A DNA stretch of 64,000 nt from Apium graveolens. Lineage: Eukaryota; Streptophyta; Magnoliopsida; Apiales; Apiaceae. The DNA lies in the NCBI RefSeq assembly GCF_009905375.1, contig NW_027417609.1, forward strand, positions 1-64,000, in the 5' to 3' direction. Under the pieces are notes generated by a model, which was given only the letters and a program-made list of their open reading frames with translations, made no database searches and was not told the origin of the DNA. Made by a program: the position numbers and the translations under genes. Of this stretch, positions 52,499 to 64,000 are shown piece after piece (position 1 is the stretch's first letter; each line of letters opens with the position of its first letter).

Positions 52499-53916
52499 TG
52501 TATCAATATATGGGGAAAGTGACTCTTATAGGGTGCAAAGTGACTCCAATATGGTGAAAAGTGACTTACATGGTTGATTAGAGCCAAAATGTGGAATAAA
52601 ATTAGCTTGTATGAATGTGGCATTAATAAGTGGTAAAAGGATGTTAAATTGGATGTATATGATGTTAACATGTTAATTATTGTATATATGGTGGAAAGTG
52701 ACTCTTATAGGGTGCAAAGTGACTCCAGTATGGTGAAAAGTGACTTACATGGTTGATTAGAACCAAAATGTGGAACAAAATTGACCTGTAGGAAAGTGGA
52801 ACTAATAGGTGGTAAAAGGATGTCAAATTGGATGTATATGATGTTAGCATGTTAATTATACAAATAGATTGTGGAAAGTGACTCATATAGGGTGCAAAAT
52901 GACTTAATATGGTGAAAAGTGACTTACATGGTTTATTAGAACCAAAATGTGGACCAAAACTGACTTGTATGAATGTGGCACTAAGAGGTTGTAAAAGGAT
53001 TTCTAATTGCATGTACATGATGTTAACATATTAATTGTACCAATATATGATGGCAAGTGACTCTTATAAGGTGCAAAGTGACTCTAATATGGTGAGAAGT
53101 CACTTACATGATTGATTAGAGCCAAAATGCGGCCCAAAATTGACTTGTAGGAAAGGGGTACCAAGAGGTGGTTAAAGGATGTTTAATTGCATGTACATGA
53201 TGTTAACATGTTAATTGTATCAATATATGGGGAAAGTGACTCTTATAGGGTGCAAAGTGACTCTAATATGGTGAAAAGTGACTTACATGGTTGATTAGAG
53301 CCAAAATGTGGAATAATATTAACTTGTATGAAAGTGGCATTAAAAGGGGTAAAAGGATGTCAAATTGGATATATATGATGTTAACATGTTAATTGTTGTA
53401 TATATGGTGGAAAGTGACTCCTATAGGGTGCAAAATGACTCTAATATGGTGAAAAGTGACTTACATGGTTGATTAGAACCAAAATGTGGAACAAAATTGA
53501 TCTGTATGAAAGTAGAATTAAGAGGTGGTAAAAGGATGTCAAATCGGATGTATATGATGTTAACATGTTAATTATACAAATAGATGGTGGAAAGTGACTC
53601 ATATAGGGTGCAAAATGACTCTAATATGGTGAAAAGTGACTTACATGGTTATTAGAACCAAAATGTGGACCAAAATTGACTTGTATGAATGTGGCACTAA
53701 GAGGTTGTAAAAGGATTTTAATTGCATGTACATGATGTTAACATGTTAATTGTACCAATATATGATGGCAAGTGACTCTTATAAGGTGCAAAGTGACTCT
53801 AATATGGTGAGAAGTCACTTACATGATTGATTAGAGCCAAAATGTGCCCAAAATTGACTTGTAGGAAAGGGGTACCAAGAGGTGGTTAAAGGATGTTTAA
53901 TTGCATGTACATGATA
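52486..53916 (+). repeat. 8-monomer unit, 1431 bp
   Basis: Order A to H with one-base losses (GACTTAATATGG near 52903, GGTTATTAG near 53648). G has the CAAATAGATGG form, intermediate between C and G classes. Confidence 0.85.
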
Positions 53917-54632
53917 TTAACATGTTAATTGTATCAATATATGGGGAAAGTGACTCTTATAGGGTGCAAAGTGACTCTAATATGGTGAAAAGTGACTTAC
54001 ATGGTTGATTAGAGCCAAAATGTGGAATAAATTAACTTGTATGAAAGTGGCATTAATAAGGGGTAAAAGGATGTCAAATTGGATATATATGATGTTAACA
54101 TGTTAATTGTTGTATATATGGTGGAAAGTGACTCTATAGGGTGCAAAAGTGACTCTAATATGGTGAAAAGTGACTTACATGGTTGATTAGAACCAAAATG
54201 TGGAACAAAATTGATCTGTATGAAAGTAGAATTAAGAGGTGGTAAAAGGATGTCAAATCGGATGTATATGATGTTAACATGTTAATTATACAATATAGAT
54301 TGTGGAAAGTGACTCATATAGGGTGCAAAATGACTCTAATATGGTGAAAAGTGACTTACATGGTTAATTAGAACCAGAATGTGGACCAAAATTGACTTGT
54401 ATGAATGTGGCACTAAGAGGTGGTAAAAGGATTTTAATTGCATGTACATGATGTTAACATGTTAATTGTACCAATATATGATGGCAAGTGACTCTTATAA
54501 GGTGCAAAGTGACTCTAATATGGTGAGAAGTCACTTACATGATTGATTAGAGCCAAAATGTGCCCAAAATTGACTTGTAGGAAAGGGGTACCAAGAGGTG
54601 GTTAAAGGATGTTTAATTGCATGTACATGATA
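53917..54632 (+). repeat. 4-monomer unit E-F-G-H, 716 bp
   Basis: The first monomer has an A-like junction but E-like body (GACTCTAATATGG, AATAAATTAAC), followed by F, G and H. A half-unit is inserted between complete 8-monomer units. Confidence 0.82.
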
Positions 54633-56064
54633 TTAACATGTTAATTGTATCAATATATGGGGAAAGTGACTCTTATAGGGTGCAAAGTGACTCCAATATG
54701 GTGAAAAGTGACTTACATGGTTGATTAGAGCCAAAATGTGGAATAAAATTAGCTTGTATGAATGTGGCATTAATAAGTGGTAAAAGGATGTTAAATTGGA
54801 GTATATGATGTTAACATGTTAATTAGTTGTATATATGGTGGAAAGTGACTCTATAGGGTGCAAAAGTGACTCCAGTATGGTGAAAAGTGACTTACATGGT
54901 TGATTAGAACCAAAATGTGGAACAAAATTGACCTGTATGAAAGTGGAACTAATAGGTGGTAAAAGGATGTCAAATTGGATGTATATGATGTTAGCATGTT
55001 AATTATACAAATAGATTGTGGAAAGTGACTCATATAGGGTGCAAAATGACTTTAATATGGTGAAAAGTGACTTACATGGTTATTAGAACCAAAATGTGGA
55101 CCAAAACTGACTTGTATGAATGTGGCACTAAGAGGTTGTAAAAGGATTTCTAATTGCATGTACATGATGTTAACATATTAATTGTACCATATATATGGCA
55201 AGTGACTCTTATAAGGTGCAAAGTGACTCTAATATGGTGAGAAGTCACTTACATGATTGATTAGAGCCAAAATGCGGCCCAAAATTGACTTGTAGGAAAG
55301 GGGTACCAAGAGGTGGTTAAAGGATGTTTAATTGCATGTACATGATGTTAACATGTTAATTGTATCAATATATGGGGAAAGTGACTCTTATAGGGTGCAA
55401 AGTGACTCTAATATGGTGAAAGTGACTTACATGGTTGATTAGAGCCAAAATGTGGAATAATATTAACTTGTATGAAAGTGGCATTAAAAGGGGGTAAAAG
55501 GATGTCAAATTGGATATATATGATGTTAACATGTTAATTGTTGTATATATGGTGGAAAGTGACTCCTATAGGGTGCAAAATGACTCTAATATGGTGAAAA
55601 GTGACCTACATGGTGGATTAGAACCAAAATGTGGAACAAAATTGATCTGTATGATAGTAGAATTAAGAGGTGGTAAAACGATGTCAAATCGGATGTATAT
55701 GATGTTAACATGTTAATTATACAAATAGATTGTGGAAAGTGACTCATATAGGGTGCAAAATGACTCTAATATGGTGAAAAGTGACTTACATGGTTAATTA
55801 GAACCAGAATGTGGACCAAAATTGACTTGTATGAATGTGGCACTAAGAGGTGGTAAAAGGATTTCTAATTGCATGTACATGATGTTAACATGTTAATTGT
55901 ACCAATATATGATGGCAAGTGACTTTTATAAGGTGCAAAGTGACTCTAATATGGTGAGAAGTCACTTACATGATTGATTAGAGCCAAAATGTGCCCAAAA
56001 TTGACTTGTAGGAAAGGGGTACCGAAGAGGTGGTTAAAGGATGTTTAATTGCATGTACATGATA
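54633..56064 (+). repeat. 8-monomer unit, 1432 bp
   Basis: Order A to H. AATTAGTTG near 54822 combines the B form AATTATTG and the F form AATTGTTG; GCAAAAGTGAC near 54860 combines GCAAAGTGAC and GCAAAATGAC. Confidence 0.83.
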
Positions 56065-57497
56065 TTAACATGTTAATTGTATCAATATATGGGGAAAGTG
56101 ACTCTTATAGGGTGCAAAGTGACTCCAATATGGTGAAAAGTGACTTACATGGTTGATTAGAGCCAAAATGTGGAATAAAATTAGCTTGTATGAATGTGGC
56201 ATTAATAAGTGGTAAAAGGATGTTAAATTGGATGTATATGATGTTAACATGTTAATTATTGTATATATGGTGGAAAGTGACTCTTATAGGGTGCAAAGTG
56301 ACTCCAGTATGGTGAAAAGTGACTTACATGGTTGATTAGAACCAAAATGTGGAACAAAATTGACCTGTATGAAAGTGAACTAATAGGTGGTAAAAGGATG
56401 TCAAATTGGATGTATATGATGTTAGCATGTTAATTATACAAATAGATTGTGGAAAGTGACTCATATAGGGTGCAAAATGACTTAATATGGTGAAAAGTGA
56501 CTTACATGGTTTATTAGAACCAAAATGTGGACCAAAACTGACTTGTATGAATGTGGCACTAAGAGGTTGTAAAAGGATTTCTAATTGCATGTACATGATG
56601 TTAACATATTAATTGTACCAGTATATGATGGCAAGTGACTCTTATAAGGTGCAAAGTGACTCTAATATGGTGAGAAGTCACTTACATGATTGATTAGAGC
56701 CAAAATGCGGCCCAAAATTGACTTGTAGGAAAAGGGTACCAAGAGGTGGTTAAAAGATGTTTAATTGCATGTACATGATGTTAACATGTTAATTGTATCA
56801 ATATATGGGGAAAGTGACTCTTATAGGGTGCAAAGTGACTCTAATATGGTGAAAAGTGACTTACATGGTTTATTAGAGCCAAAATGTGGAATAATATTAA
56901 CTTGTATGAAAGTGGCATTAAAAGGGGGTAAAAGGATGTCAAATTGGATATATATGATGTTAACATGTTAATTGTTGTATATATGGTGGAAAGTGACTCC
57001 TATAGGGTGCAAAATGACTCTAATATGGTGAAAAGTGACGTACATGGTTGATTAGAACCAAAATGTGGAACAAAATTGACCTGTATGAAAGTAGAATTAA
57101 GAGGTGGTAAAAGGATGTCAAATAGGATGTATATGATGTTAACATGTTAATTATACAAATAGATTGTGGAAAGTGACTCATATAGGGTGCAAAATGACTC
57201 TAATATGGTGAAAAGTGACTTACATGGTTAATTAGAACCAGAAATGTGGACCAAAATTGACTTGTATGAATGTGGCACTAAGAGGTGGTAAAAGGATTTT
57301 AATTGCATGTACATGATGTTAACATGTTAATTGTACCAATATATGATGGCAAGTGACTCTTATAAGGTGCAAAGTGACTCTAATATGGTGAGAAGTCACT
57401 TACATGATTGATTAGAGCCAAAATGTGCCCAAAATTGACTTGTAGGAAAGGGGTACCAAGAGGTGGTTAAAGGATGTTTAATTGCATGTACATGATA
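56065..57497 (+). repeat. 8-monomer unit, 1433 bp
   Basis: Order A to H. G near 57150 has the CAAATAGATTGTGG form typical of C, and CCAGAAATG near 57238 combines two forms. GTACCGAAGAGG near 56020, just before this unit, recurs near 60860. Confidence 0.83.
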
Positions 57498-58035
57498 TTA
57501 ACATGTTAATTGTATCAATATATGGGGAAAGTGACTCTTATAGGGTGCAAAAGTGACTCCAATATGGTGAAAAGTGACTTACATGGTTGATTAGAGCCAA
57601 AATGTGGAATAAAATTAACTTGTATGAAATGTGGCATTAAATAGTGGTAAAAGGATGTTAAATTGGATGTATATGATGTTAACATGTTAATTATTGTATA
57701 TATGGTGGAAAGTGACTCTTATAGGGTGCAAATGACTCCAGTATGGTGAAAAGTGACTTACATGGTTTATTAGAACCAAAATGTGGACCAAAATTGACTT
57801 GTATGAATGTGGCACTAAGAGGTTGTAAAAGGATTTTTAATTGCATGTACATGATGTTAACATGTTAATTGTACCAATATATGATGGCAAGTGACTCTTA
57901 TAAGGTGCAAAGTGACTCTAATATGGTGAGAAGTCACTTACATGATTGATTAGAGCCAAAATGTGCCCAAAATTGACTTGTAGGAAAGGGGTACCAAGAG
58001 GTGGTTAAAGGATGTTTAATTGCATGTACATGATA
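57498..58035 (+). repeat. 3-monomer unit A-(B/G)-H, 538 bp
   Basis: A is followed by a monomer that starts as B (ATTATTGTATATATGG, GACTCCAGTATGG) and continues as C/G (GGTTTATTAG, GACCAAAATTGACTTG), then H. Five monomers are missing relative to a full unit, as expected from unequal crossover between B and C/G positions. Confidence 0.82.
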
Positions 58036-59469
58036 TTAACATGTTAATTGTATCAATATATGGGGAAAGTGACTCTTATAGGGTGCAAAGTGACTCCAAT
58101 ATGGTGAAAAGTGACTTACATGGTTGATTAGAGCCAAAATGTGGAATAAAATTAGCTTGTATGAATGTGGCATTAATAAGTGGTAAAAGGATGTTAAATT
58201 GGATGTATATGATGTTAACATGTTAATTATTGTATATATGGTGGAAAGTGACTCTTATAGGGTGCAAAGTGACTCCAGTATGGTGAAAAGTGACTTACAT
58301 GGTTGATTAGAACCAAAATGTGGAACTAAATTGACCTGTAGGAAAGTGGAACTAATAGGTGGTAAAAGGATGTCAAATTGGATGTATATGATGTTAGCAT
58401 GTTAATTATACAAATAGATTGTGGAAAGTGACTCATATAGGGTGCAAAATGACTTTAATATGGTGAAAAGTGACTTACATGGTTTATTAGAATCAAAATG
58501 TGGACCAAAACTGACTTTTATGAATGTGGCACTAAGAGGTTGTAAAAGGATTTCTAATTGCATGTACATGATGTTAACATATTAATTGTACCAGTATATG
58601 ATGGCAAGTGACTCTTATAAGGTGCAAAGTGACTCTAATATGGTGAGAAGTCACTTACATGATTGATTAGAGCCAAAATGCGGCCCAAAATTGACTTGTA
58701 GGAAAAGGGTACCAAGAGGTGGTTAAAGGATGTTTATTGCATGTACATGATGTTAACATGTTAATTGTATCAATATATGGGGAAAGTGACTCTTATAGGG
58801 TGCAAAGTGACTCTAATATGGTGAAAAGTGACTTACATGGTTGATTAGAGCCAAAATGTGGAATAATATTAACTTGTATGAAAGTGGCATTAAAAGGGGG
58901 TAAAAGGATGTCAAATTGGATATATATGATGTTAACATGTTAATTGTTGTATATATGGTGGAAAGTGACTCCTATAGGGTGCAAAATGACTCTAATATGG
59001 TGAAAAGTGACTTACATGGTTGATTAGAACCAAAATGTGGAACAAAATTGATCTGTATGAAAGTAGAATTAAGAGGTGGTAAAAGGATGTCAAATAGGAT
59101 GTATATGATGTTAACATGTTAATTATACAAATATATGGTGGAAAGTGACTCATATAGGGTGCAAAATGACTCTAATATGGTGAAAAGTGACTTACATGGT
59201 TAATTAGAACCAGAATGTGGACCAAAATTGACTTGTATGAATGTGGCACTAAGAGGTGGTAAAAGGATTTTTAATTGCATGTACATGATGTTAACATGTT
59301 AATTGTACCAATATATGATGGCAAGTGACTCTTATAAGGTGCAAAGTGACTCTAATATGGTGAGAAGTCACTTACATGATTGATTAGAGCCAAAATGTGC
59401 CCAAAATTGACTTGTAGGAAAGGGGTACCAAGAGGTGGTTAAAGGATGTTTAATTGCATGTACATGATA
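58036..59469 (+). repeat. 8-monomer unit, 1434 bp
   Basis: Order A to H. The last third of the window is the most uniform part; this unit shares GAATCAAAATG and ACCAGTATATG in C/D with neighbouring copies. Confidence 0.87.
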
Positions 59470-60904
59470 TTAACATGTTAATTGTATCAATATATGGGGA
59501 AAGTGACTCTTATAGGGTGCAAAGTGACTCCAATATGGTGAAAAGTGACTTACATGGTTGATTAGAGCCAAAATGTGGAATAAAATTAGCTTGTATGAAT
59601 GTGGCATTAATAAGTGGTAAAAGGATGTTAAATTGGATGTATATGATGTTAACATGTTAATTATTGTATATATGGTGGAAAGTGACTCTTATAGGGTGCA
59701 AAGTGACTCCAGTATGGTGAAAAGTGACTTACATGGTTGATTAGAACCAAAATGTGGAACAAAATTGACCTGTAGGAAAGTGGAACTAATAGGTGGTAAA
59801 AGGATGTCAAATTGGATGTATATGATGTTAGCATGTTAATTATACAAATAGATTGTGGAAAGTGACTCATATAGGGTGCAAAATGACTTTAATATGGTGA
59901 AAAGTGACTTACATGGTTTATTAGAACCAAAATGTGGACCAAAACTGACTTTTATGAATGTGGCACTAAGAGGTTGTAAAAGGATTTCTAATTGCATGTA
60001 CATGATGTTAACATATTAATTGTACCAAGTATATGATGGCAAGTGACTCTTATAAGGTGCAAAGTGACTCTAATATGGTGAGAAGTCACTTACATGATTG
60101 ATTAGAGCCAAAATGCGGCCCAAAATTGACTTGTAGGAAAGGGTACCAAGAGGTGGTTAAAGGATGTTTATTGCATGTACATGATGTTAACATGTTAATT
60201 GTATCAATATATGGGGAAAGTGACTCTTATAGGGTGCAAAGTGACTCTAATATGGTGAAAAGTGACTTACATGGTTGATTAGAGCCAAAATGTGGAATAA
60301 TATTAACTTGTATGAAAGTGGCATTAAAAGGGGGTAAAAGGATGTCAAATTGGATATATATGATGTTAACATGTTAATTGTTGTATATATGGTGGAAAGT
60401 GACTCCTATAGGGTGCAAAATGACTCTAATATGGTGAAAAGTGACTTACATGGTTGATTAGAACCAAAATGTGGAACAAAATTGATCTGTATGAAAGTAG
60501 AATTAAGAGGTGGTAAAAGGATGTCAAATCGGATGTATATGATGTTAACATGTTAATTATACAAATATATGGTGGAAAGTGACTCATATAGGGTGCAAAA
60601 TGACTCTAATATGGTGAAAAGTGACTTACATGGTTAATTAGAACCAGAATGTGGACCAAAATTGACTTGTATGAATGTGGCACTAAGAGGTGGTAAAAGG
60701 ATTTTTAATTGCATGTACATGATGTTAACATGTTAATTGTACCAATATATGATGGCAAGTGACTCTTATAAGGTGCAAAGTGACTCTAATATGGTGAGAA
60801 GTCACTTACATGATTGATTAGAGCCAAAATGTGCCCAAAATTGACTTGTAGGAAAGGGGTACCGAAGAGGTGGTTAAAGGATGTTTAATTGCATGTACAT
60901 GATA
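59470..60904 (+). repeat. 8-monomer unit, 1435 bp
   Basis: Order A to H. ACCAAGTATATG near 60024 combines ACCAATATATG and ACCAGTATATG, both of which exist in neighbouring units. Confidence 0.87.
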
Positions 60905-62338
60905 TTAACATGTTAATTGTATCAATATATGGGGAAAGTGACTCTTATAGGGTGCAAAGTGACTCCAATATGGTGAAAAGTGACTTACATGGTTGATTAG
61001 AGCCAAAATGTGGAATAAAATTAGCTTGTATGAATGTGGCATTAATAAGTGGTAAAAGGATGTTAAATTGGATGTATATGATGTTAACATGTTAATTATT
61101 GTATATATGGTGGAAAGTGACTCTTATAGGGTGCAAAGTGACTCCAGTATGGTGAAAAGTGACTTACATGGTTGATTAGAACCAAAATGTGGAACAAAAT
61201 TGACCTGTAGGAAAGTGGAACTAATAGGTGGTAAAAGGATGTCAAATTGGATGTATATGATGTTAGCATGTTAATTATACAAATAGATTGTGGAAAGTGA
61301 CTCATATAGGGTGCAAAATGACTTTAATATGGTGAAAAGTGACTTACATGGTTTATTAGAATCAAAATGTGGACCAAAACTGACTTTTATGAATGTGGCA
61401 CTAAGAGGTTGTAAAAGGATTTCTAATTGCATGTACATGATGTTAACATATTAATTGTACCAATATATGATGGCAAGTGACTCTTATAAGGTGCAAAGTG
61501 ACTCTAATATGGTGAGAAGTCACTTACATGATTGATTAGAGCCAAAATGCGGCCCAAAATTGACTTGTAGGAAAAGGGTACCAAGAGGTGGTTAAAAGAT
61601 GTTTAATTGCATGTACATGATGTTAACATGTTAATTGTATCAATATATGGGGAAAGTGACTCTTATAGGGTGCAAAGTGACTCTAATATGGTGAAAAGTG
61701 ACTTACATGGTTTATTAGAGCCAAAATGTGGAATAATATTAACTTGTATGAAAGTGGCATTAAAAGGGGTAAAAGGATGTCAAATTGGATATATATGATG
61801 TTAACATGTTAATTGTTGTATATATGGTGGAAAGTGACTCCTATAGGGTGCAAAATGACTCTAATATGGTGAAAAGTGACTTACATGGTTGATTAGAACC
61901 AAAATGTGGAACAAAATTGATCTGTATGAAAGTAGAATTAAGAGGTGGTAAAAGGATGTCAAATCGGATGTATATGATGTTAACATGTTAATTATACAAT
62001 AGATTGTGGAAAGTGACTCATATAGGGTGCAAAATGACTCTAATATGGTGAAAAGTGACTTACATGGTTAATTAGAACCAGAATGTGGACCAAAATTGAC
62101 TTGTATGAATGTGGCACTAAGAGGTGGTAAAAGGATTTTTAATTGCATGTACATGATGTTAACATAGTTAATTGTACCAATATATGATGGCAAGTGACTC
62201 TTATAAGGTGCAAAGTGACTCTAATATGGTGAGAAGTCACTTACATGATTGATTAGAGCCAAAATGTGCCCAAAATTGACTTGTAGGAAAGGGGTACCAA
62301 GAGGTGGTTAAAGGATGTTTAATTGCATGTACATGATA
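60905..62338 (+). repeat. 8-monomer unit, 1434 bp
   Basis: Order A to H. ACATAGTTAATT near 62163 combines the D-class ACATATTAATT and H-class ACATGTTAATT. Confidence 0.87.
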
Positions 62339-63773
62339 TTAACATGTTAATTGTATCAATATATGGGGAAAGTGACTCTTATAGGGTGCAAAGTGACTCC
62401 AATATGGTGAAAAGTGACTTACATGGTTGATTAGAGCCAAAATGTGGAATAAAATTATCTTGTATGAATGTGGCATTAATAAGTGGTAAAAGGATGTTAA
62501 ATTGGATGTATATGATGTTAACATGTTAATCATTGTATATATGGTGGAAAGTGACTCTTATAGGGTACAAAGTGACTCCAGTATGGTGAAAAGTGACTTA
62601 CATGGTTGATTAGAACCAAAATGTGGAACAAAATTGACCTGTAGAAAGTGGAACTAATAGGTGGTAAAAGGATGTCAAATTGGATGTATATGATGTTAGC
62701 ATGTTAATTATACAAATAGATTGTGGAAAGTGACTCATATAGGGTGCAAAATGACTTTAATATGGTGAAAAGTGACTTACATGGTTTATTAGAATCCAAA
62801 ATGTGGACCAAAACTGACTTGTATGAATGTGGCACTAAGAGGTTGTAAAAGGATTTCTAATTGCATGTACATGATGTTAACATATTAATTGTACCAGTAT
62901 ATGATGGCAAATGACTCTTATAAGGTGCAAAGTGACTCTAATATGGTGAGAAGTCACTTACATGATTGATTAGAGCCAAAATGCGGCCCAAAATTGACTT
63001 GTAGGAAAGGGGTACCAAGTGGTGGTTAAAGGATGTTTAATTGCATGTACATGATGTTAACATGTTAATTGTATCAATATATGGGGAAAGTGACTCTTAT
63101 AGGGTGCAAAGTGACTCTAATATGGTGAAAAGTGACTTATATGGTTGATTAGAGCCAAAATGTGGAATAATATTAACTTGTATGAAAGTGGCATTAAAAG
63201 GGGTTAAGAGGATGTCAAATTGGATATATATGATGTTAACATGTTAATTGTTGTATATATGGTGGAAAGTGACTCCTATAGGGTGCAAAATGACTCTAAT
63301 ATGGTGAAAAGTGACTTACATGGTTGATTAGAACCAAAATGTGGAACAAAATTGATCTGTATGAAAGTAGAATTAAGAGGTGGTAAAAGGATGTCAAATA
63401 GGATGTATATGATGTTAACATGTTAATTATACAAATATATGGTGGAAAGTGACTCATATAGGGTGCAAAATGACTCTAATATGGTGAAAAGTGACTTACA
63501 TGGTTAATTAGAACCAGAATGTGGACCAAAATTGACTTGTATGAATGTGGCACTAAGAGGTGGTAAAAGGATTTTTAATTGCATGTACATGATGTTAACA
63601 TGTTAATTGTACCAATATATGATGGCAAGTGACTCTTATAAGGTGCAAAGTGACTCTAATATGGTGAGAAGTCACTTACATGATTGATTAGAGCCAAAAT
63701 GTGCCCAAAATTGACTTGTAGGAAAGGGGTACCAAGAGGTGGTTAAAGGATGTTTAATTGCATGTACATGATA
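62339..63773 (+). repeat. 8-monomer unit, 1435 bp
   Basis: Order A to H (A 62339, B 62518, C 62696, D 62877, E 63057, F 63236, G 63415, H 63595). GAATCCAAAATG near 62791 combines GAACCAAAATG and GAATCAAAATG. Confidence 0.88.
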
Positions 63774-64000
63774 TTAACATGTTAATTGTATCAATATATG
63801 GGGAAAATGACTCTTATAGGGTGCAAAGTGACTCCAATATGGTGAAAAGTGACTTACATGGTTGATTAGAGCCAAAATGTGGAATAAAATTAGCTTGTAT
63901 GAATGTGGCATTAATAAGTGATAAAAGGATGTTAAATTGGATGTATATGATGTTAACATGTTAATTATTGTATATATGGTGGAAAGTGACTCTTATAGGG
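63774..64000 (+). repeat. 8-monomer unit, cut off by window end
   Basis: A complete A monomer and the start of B (63953). The array clearly continues beyond the window. Confidence 0.9.

Larger units (their letters stand above)
1..64000 (+). repeat. Satellite DNA array, ~179-bp monomer, organised in higher-order repeats
   Basis: Every part of the window aligns to one monomer of 179-180 bp; successive junction motifs TTAACATG in the clean unit lie at 51051, 51230, 51409 (variant TTAGCATG), 51589 (TTAACATATT), 51769, 51948, 52127, 52307 and 52486. All monomers seen run head to tail in one orientation. Composition is AT-rich, G-rich and C-poor on this strand, with almost no CpG. Satellites of about 180 bp in long homogenised arrays are common at plant and animal centromeres, so a centromeric or pericentromeric role is the leading inference; a heterochromatic knob or subtelomeric block is the alternative. 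I do not recognise the family or species. No coding gene, tRNA, rRNA, transposon or unique spacer is visible. Confidence 0.97.
18711..64000 (+). repeat. 8-monomer higher-order repeat domain (unit 1435 bp)
   Basis: A monomers start at 18711, 20135, 21528, 22963, 24357, 25751, 27145, 28580, 29947, 31382, 33299, 34728, 36153, 37545, 38980, 40912, 42335, 43770, 45202, 46632, 48581, 51051, 52486, 53917, 54633, 56065, 57498, 58036, 59470, 60905, 62339 and 63774. The dominant spacing is 1434-1435 bp; 1392-1394, 1917-1949, 716 and 538 bp are deletion or recombination variants. Order is A to H throughout unless noted. Copies are clearly more alike than adjacent monomers within a unit, the usual mark of amplification unit by unit. 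Confidence 0.93.

Noticed and set aside
1478..63959. Dozens of short open reading frames (60-113 codons), mostly on the minus strand
   Set aside because: They recur with the satellite unit, start and stop in the repeat, break at each indel and look like no protein family I recognise. They are a product of the 21-bp subrepeat.
1..64000. CRISPR array
   Set aside because: There are no short direct repeats separated by unique spacers; the periodicity is 179 bp and continuous.
1..64000. CENP-B box
   Set aside because: I saw no sequence with the spaced TTCG...CGGG core; CpG is nearly absent.
1..64000. Transposon insertions or target-site duplications
   Set aside because: No stretch departs from the monomer pattern by more than a small indel or a fusion of two monomers.

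Overview
The whole 64 kb window is one uninterrupted head-to-tail array of an AT-rich satellite with a monomer of about 179-180 bp, roughly 355 copies. I see no gene, RNA gene, transposon, microsatellite or unique sequence in it. A hand count of one clean monomer (20811-20989) gives 43 G, 14 C and no CpG in 179 bases: about 32% G+C, with a 3:1 G:C strand skew that persists by eye across the window, so no monomer appears inverted. This points to eukaryotic constitutive heterochromatin. Monomer length, higher-order organisation and short dyad symmetries fit a centromeric or pericentromeric satellite, and a plant is a reasonable guess, but I do not recognise the family and the sequence alone does not settle species or function.

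Eight monomer classes can be told apart, called A to H here. Each begins at the junction motif TTAACATG (or a variant). A resembles E, B resembles F, C resembles G and D resembles H, so the 8-monomer unit (clean example 51051-52485, 1435 bp = 179+179+180+180+179+179+180+179) is a doubled 4-monomer unit of about 717 bp. Inside the monomer, three 21-bp subrepeats starting GTGACT lie exactly in phase.

Layout. 1-3085: a 9-monomer unit of about 1.59 kb; the first 1.5 kb is a noisy copy of the next unit. 3086-5325: transitional A-H monomers ending in an H/A deletion fusion. 5326-8913: a 9-monomer unit of 1614 bp with an extra G/F hybrid monomer. 8914-13006: a 6-monomer unit of about 1.07 kb built partly from recombinant monomers. 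13007-18710: a pure 4-monomer unit of about 717 bp. 18711-64000: the 8-monomer unit, with 1394-bp deletion variants, three 11-monomer variants and short 3- and 4-monomer units. Within this last domain, shared private variants reveal segmental duplications at offsets of 5.62 kb, 2.80 kb and 7.60 kb.

The picture is a mosaic satellite edge: several locally homogenised families on the left and a large, recently amplified 8-monomer family on the right. From about 41.9 kb to 62.8 kb many one-base insertions or losses fall at positions where paralogous copies differ, often with both alternative bases written side by side. That looks like a consensus error of the assembly and should be resolved before fine variants there are interpreted. 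Short open frames, mostly on the minus strand, recur with the repeat and are by-products of it; none is annotated as a gene.
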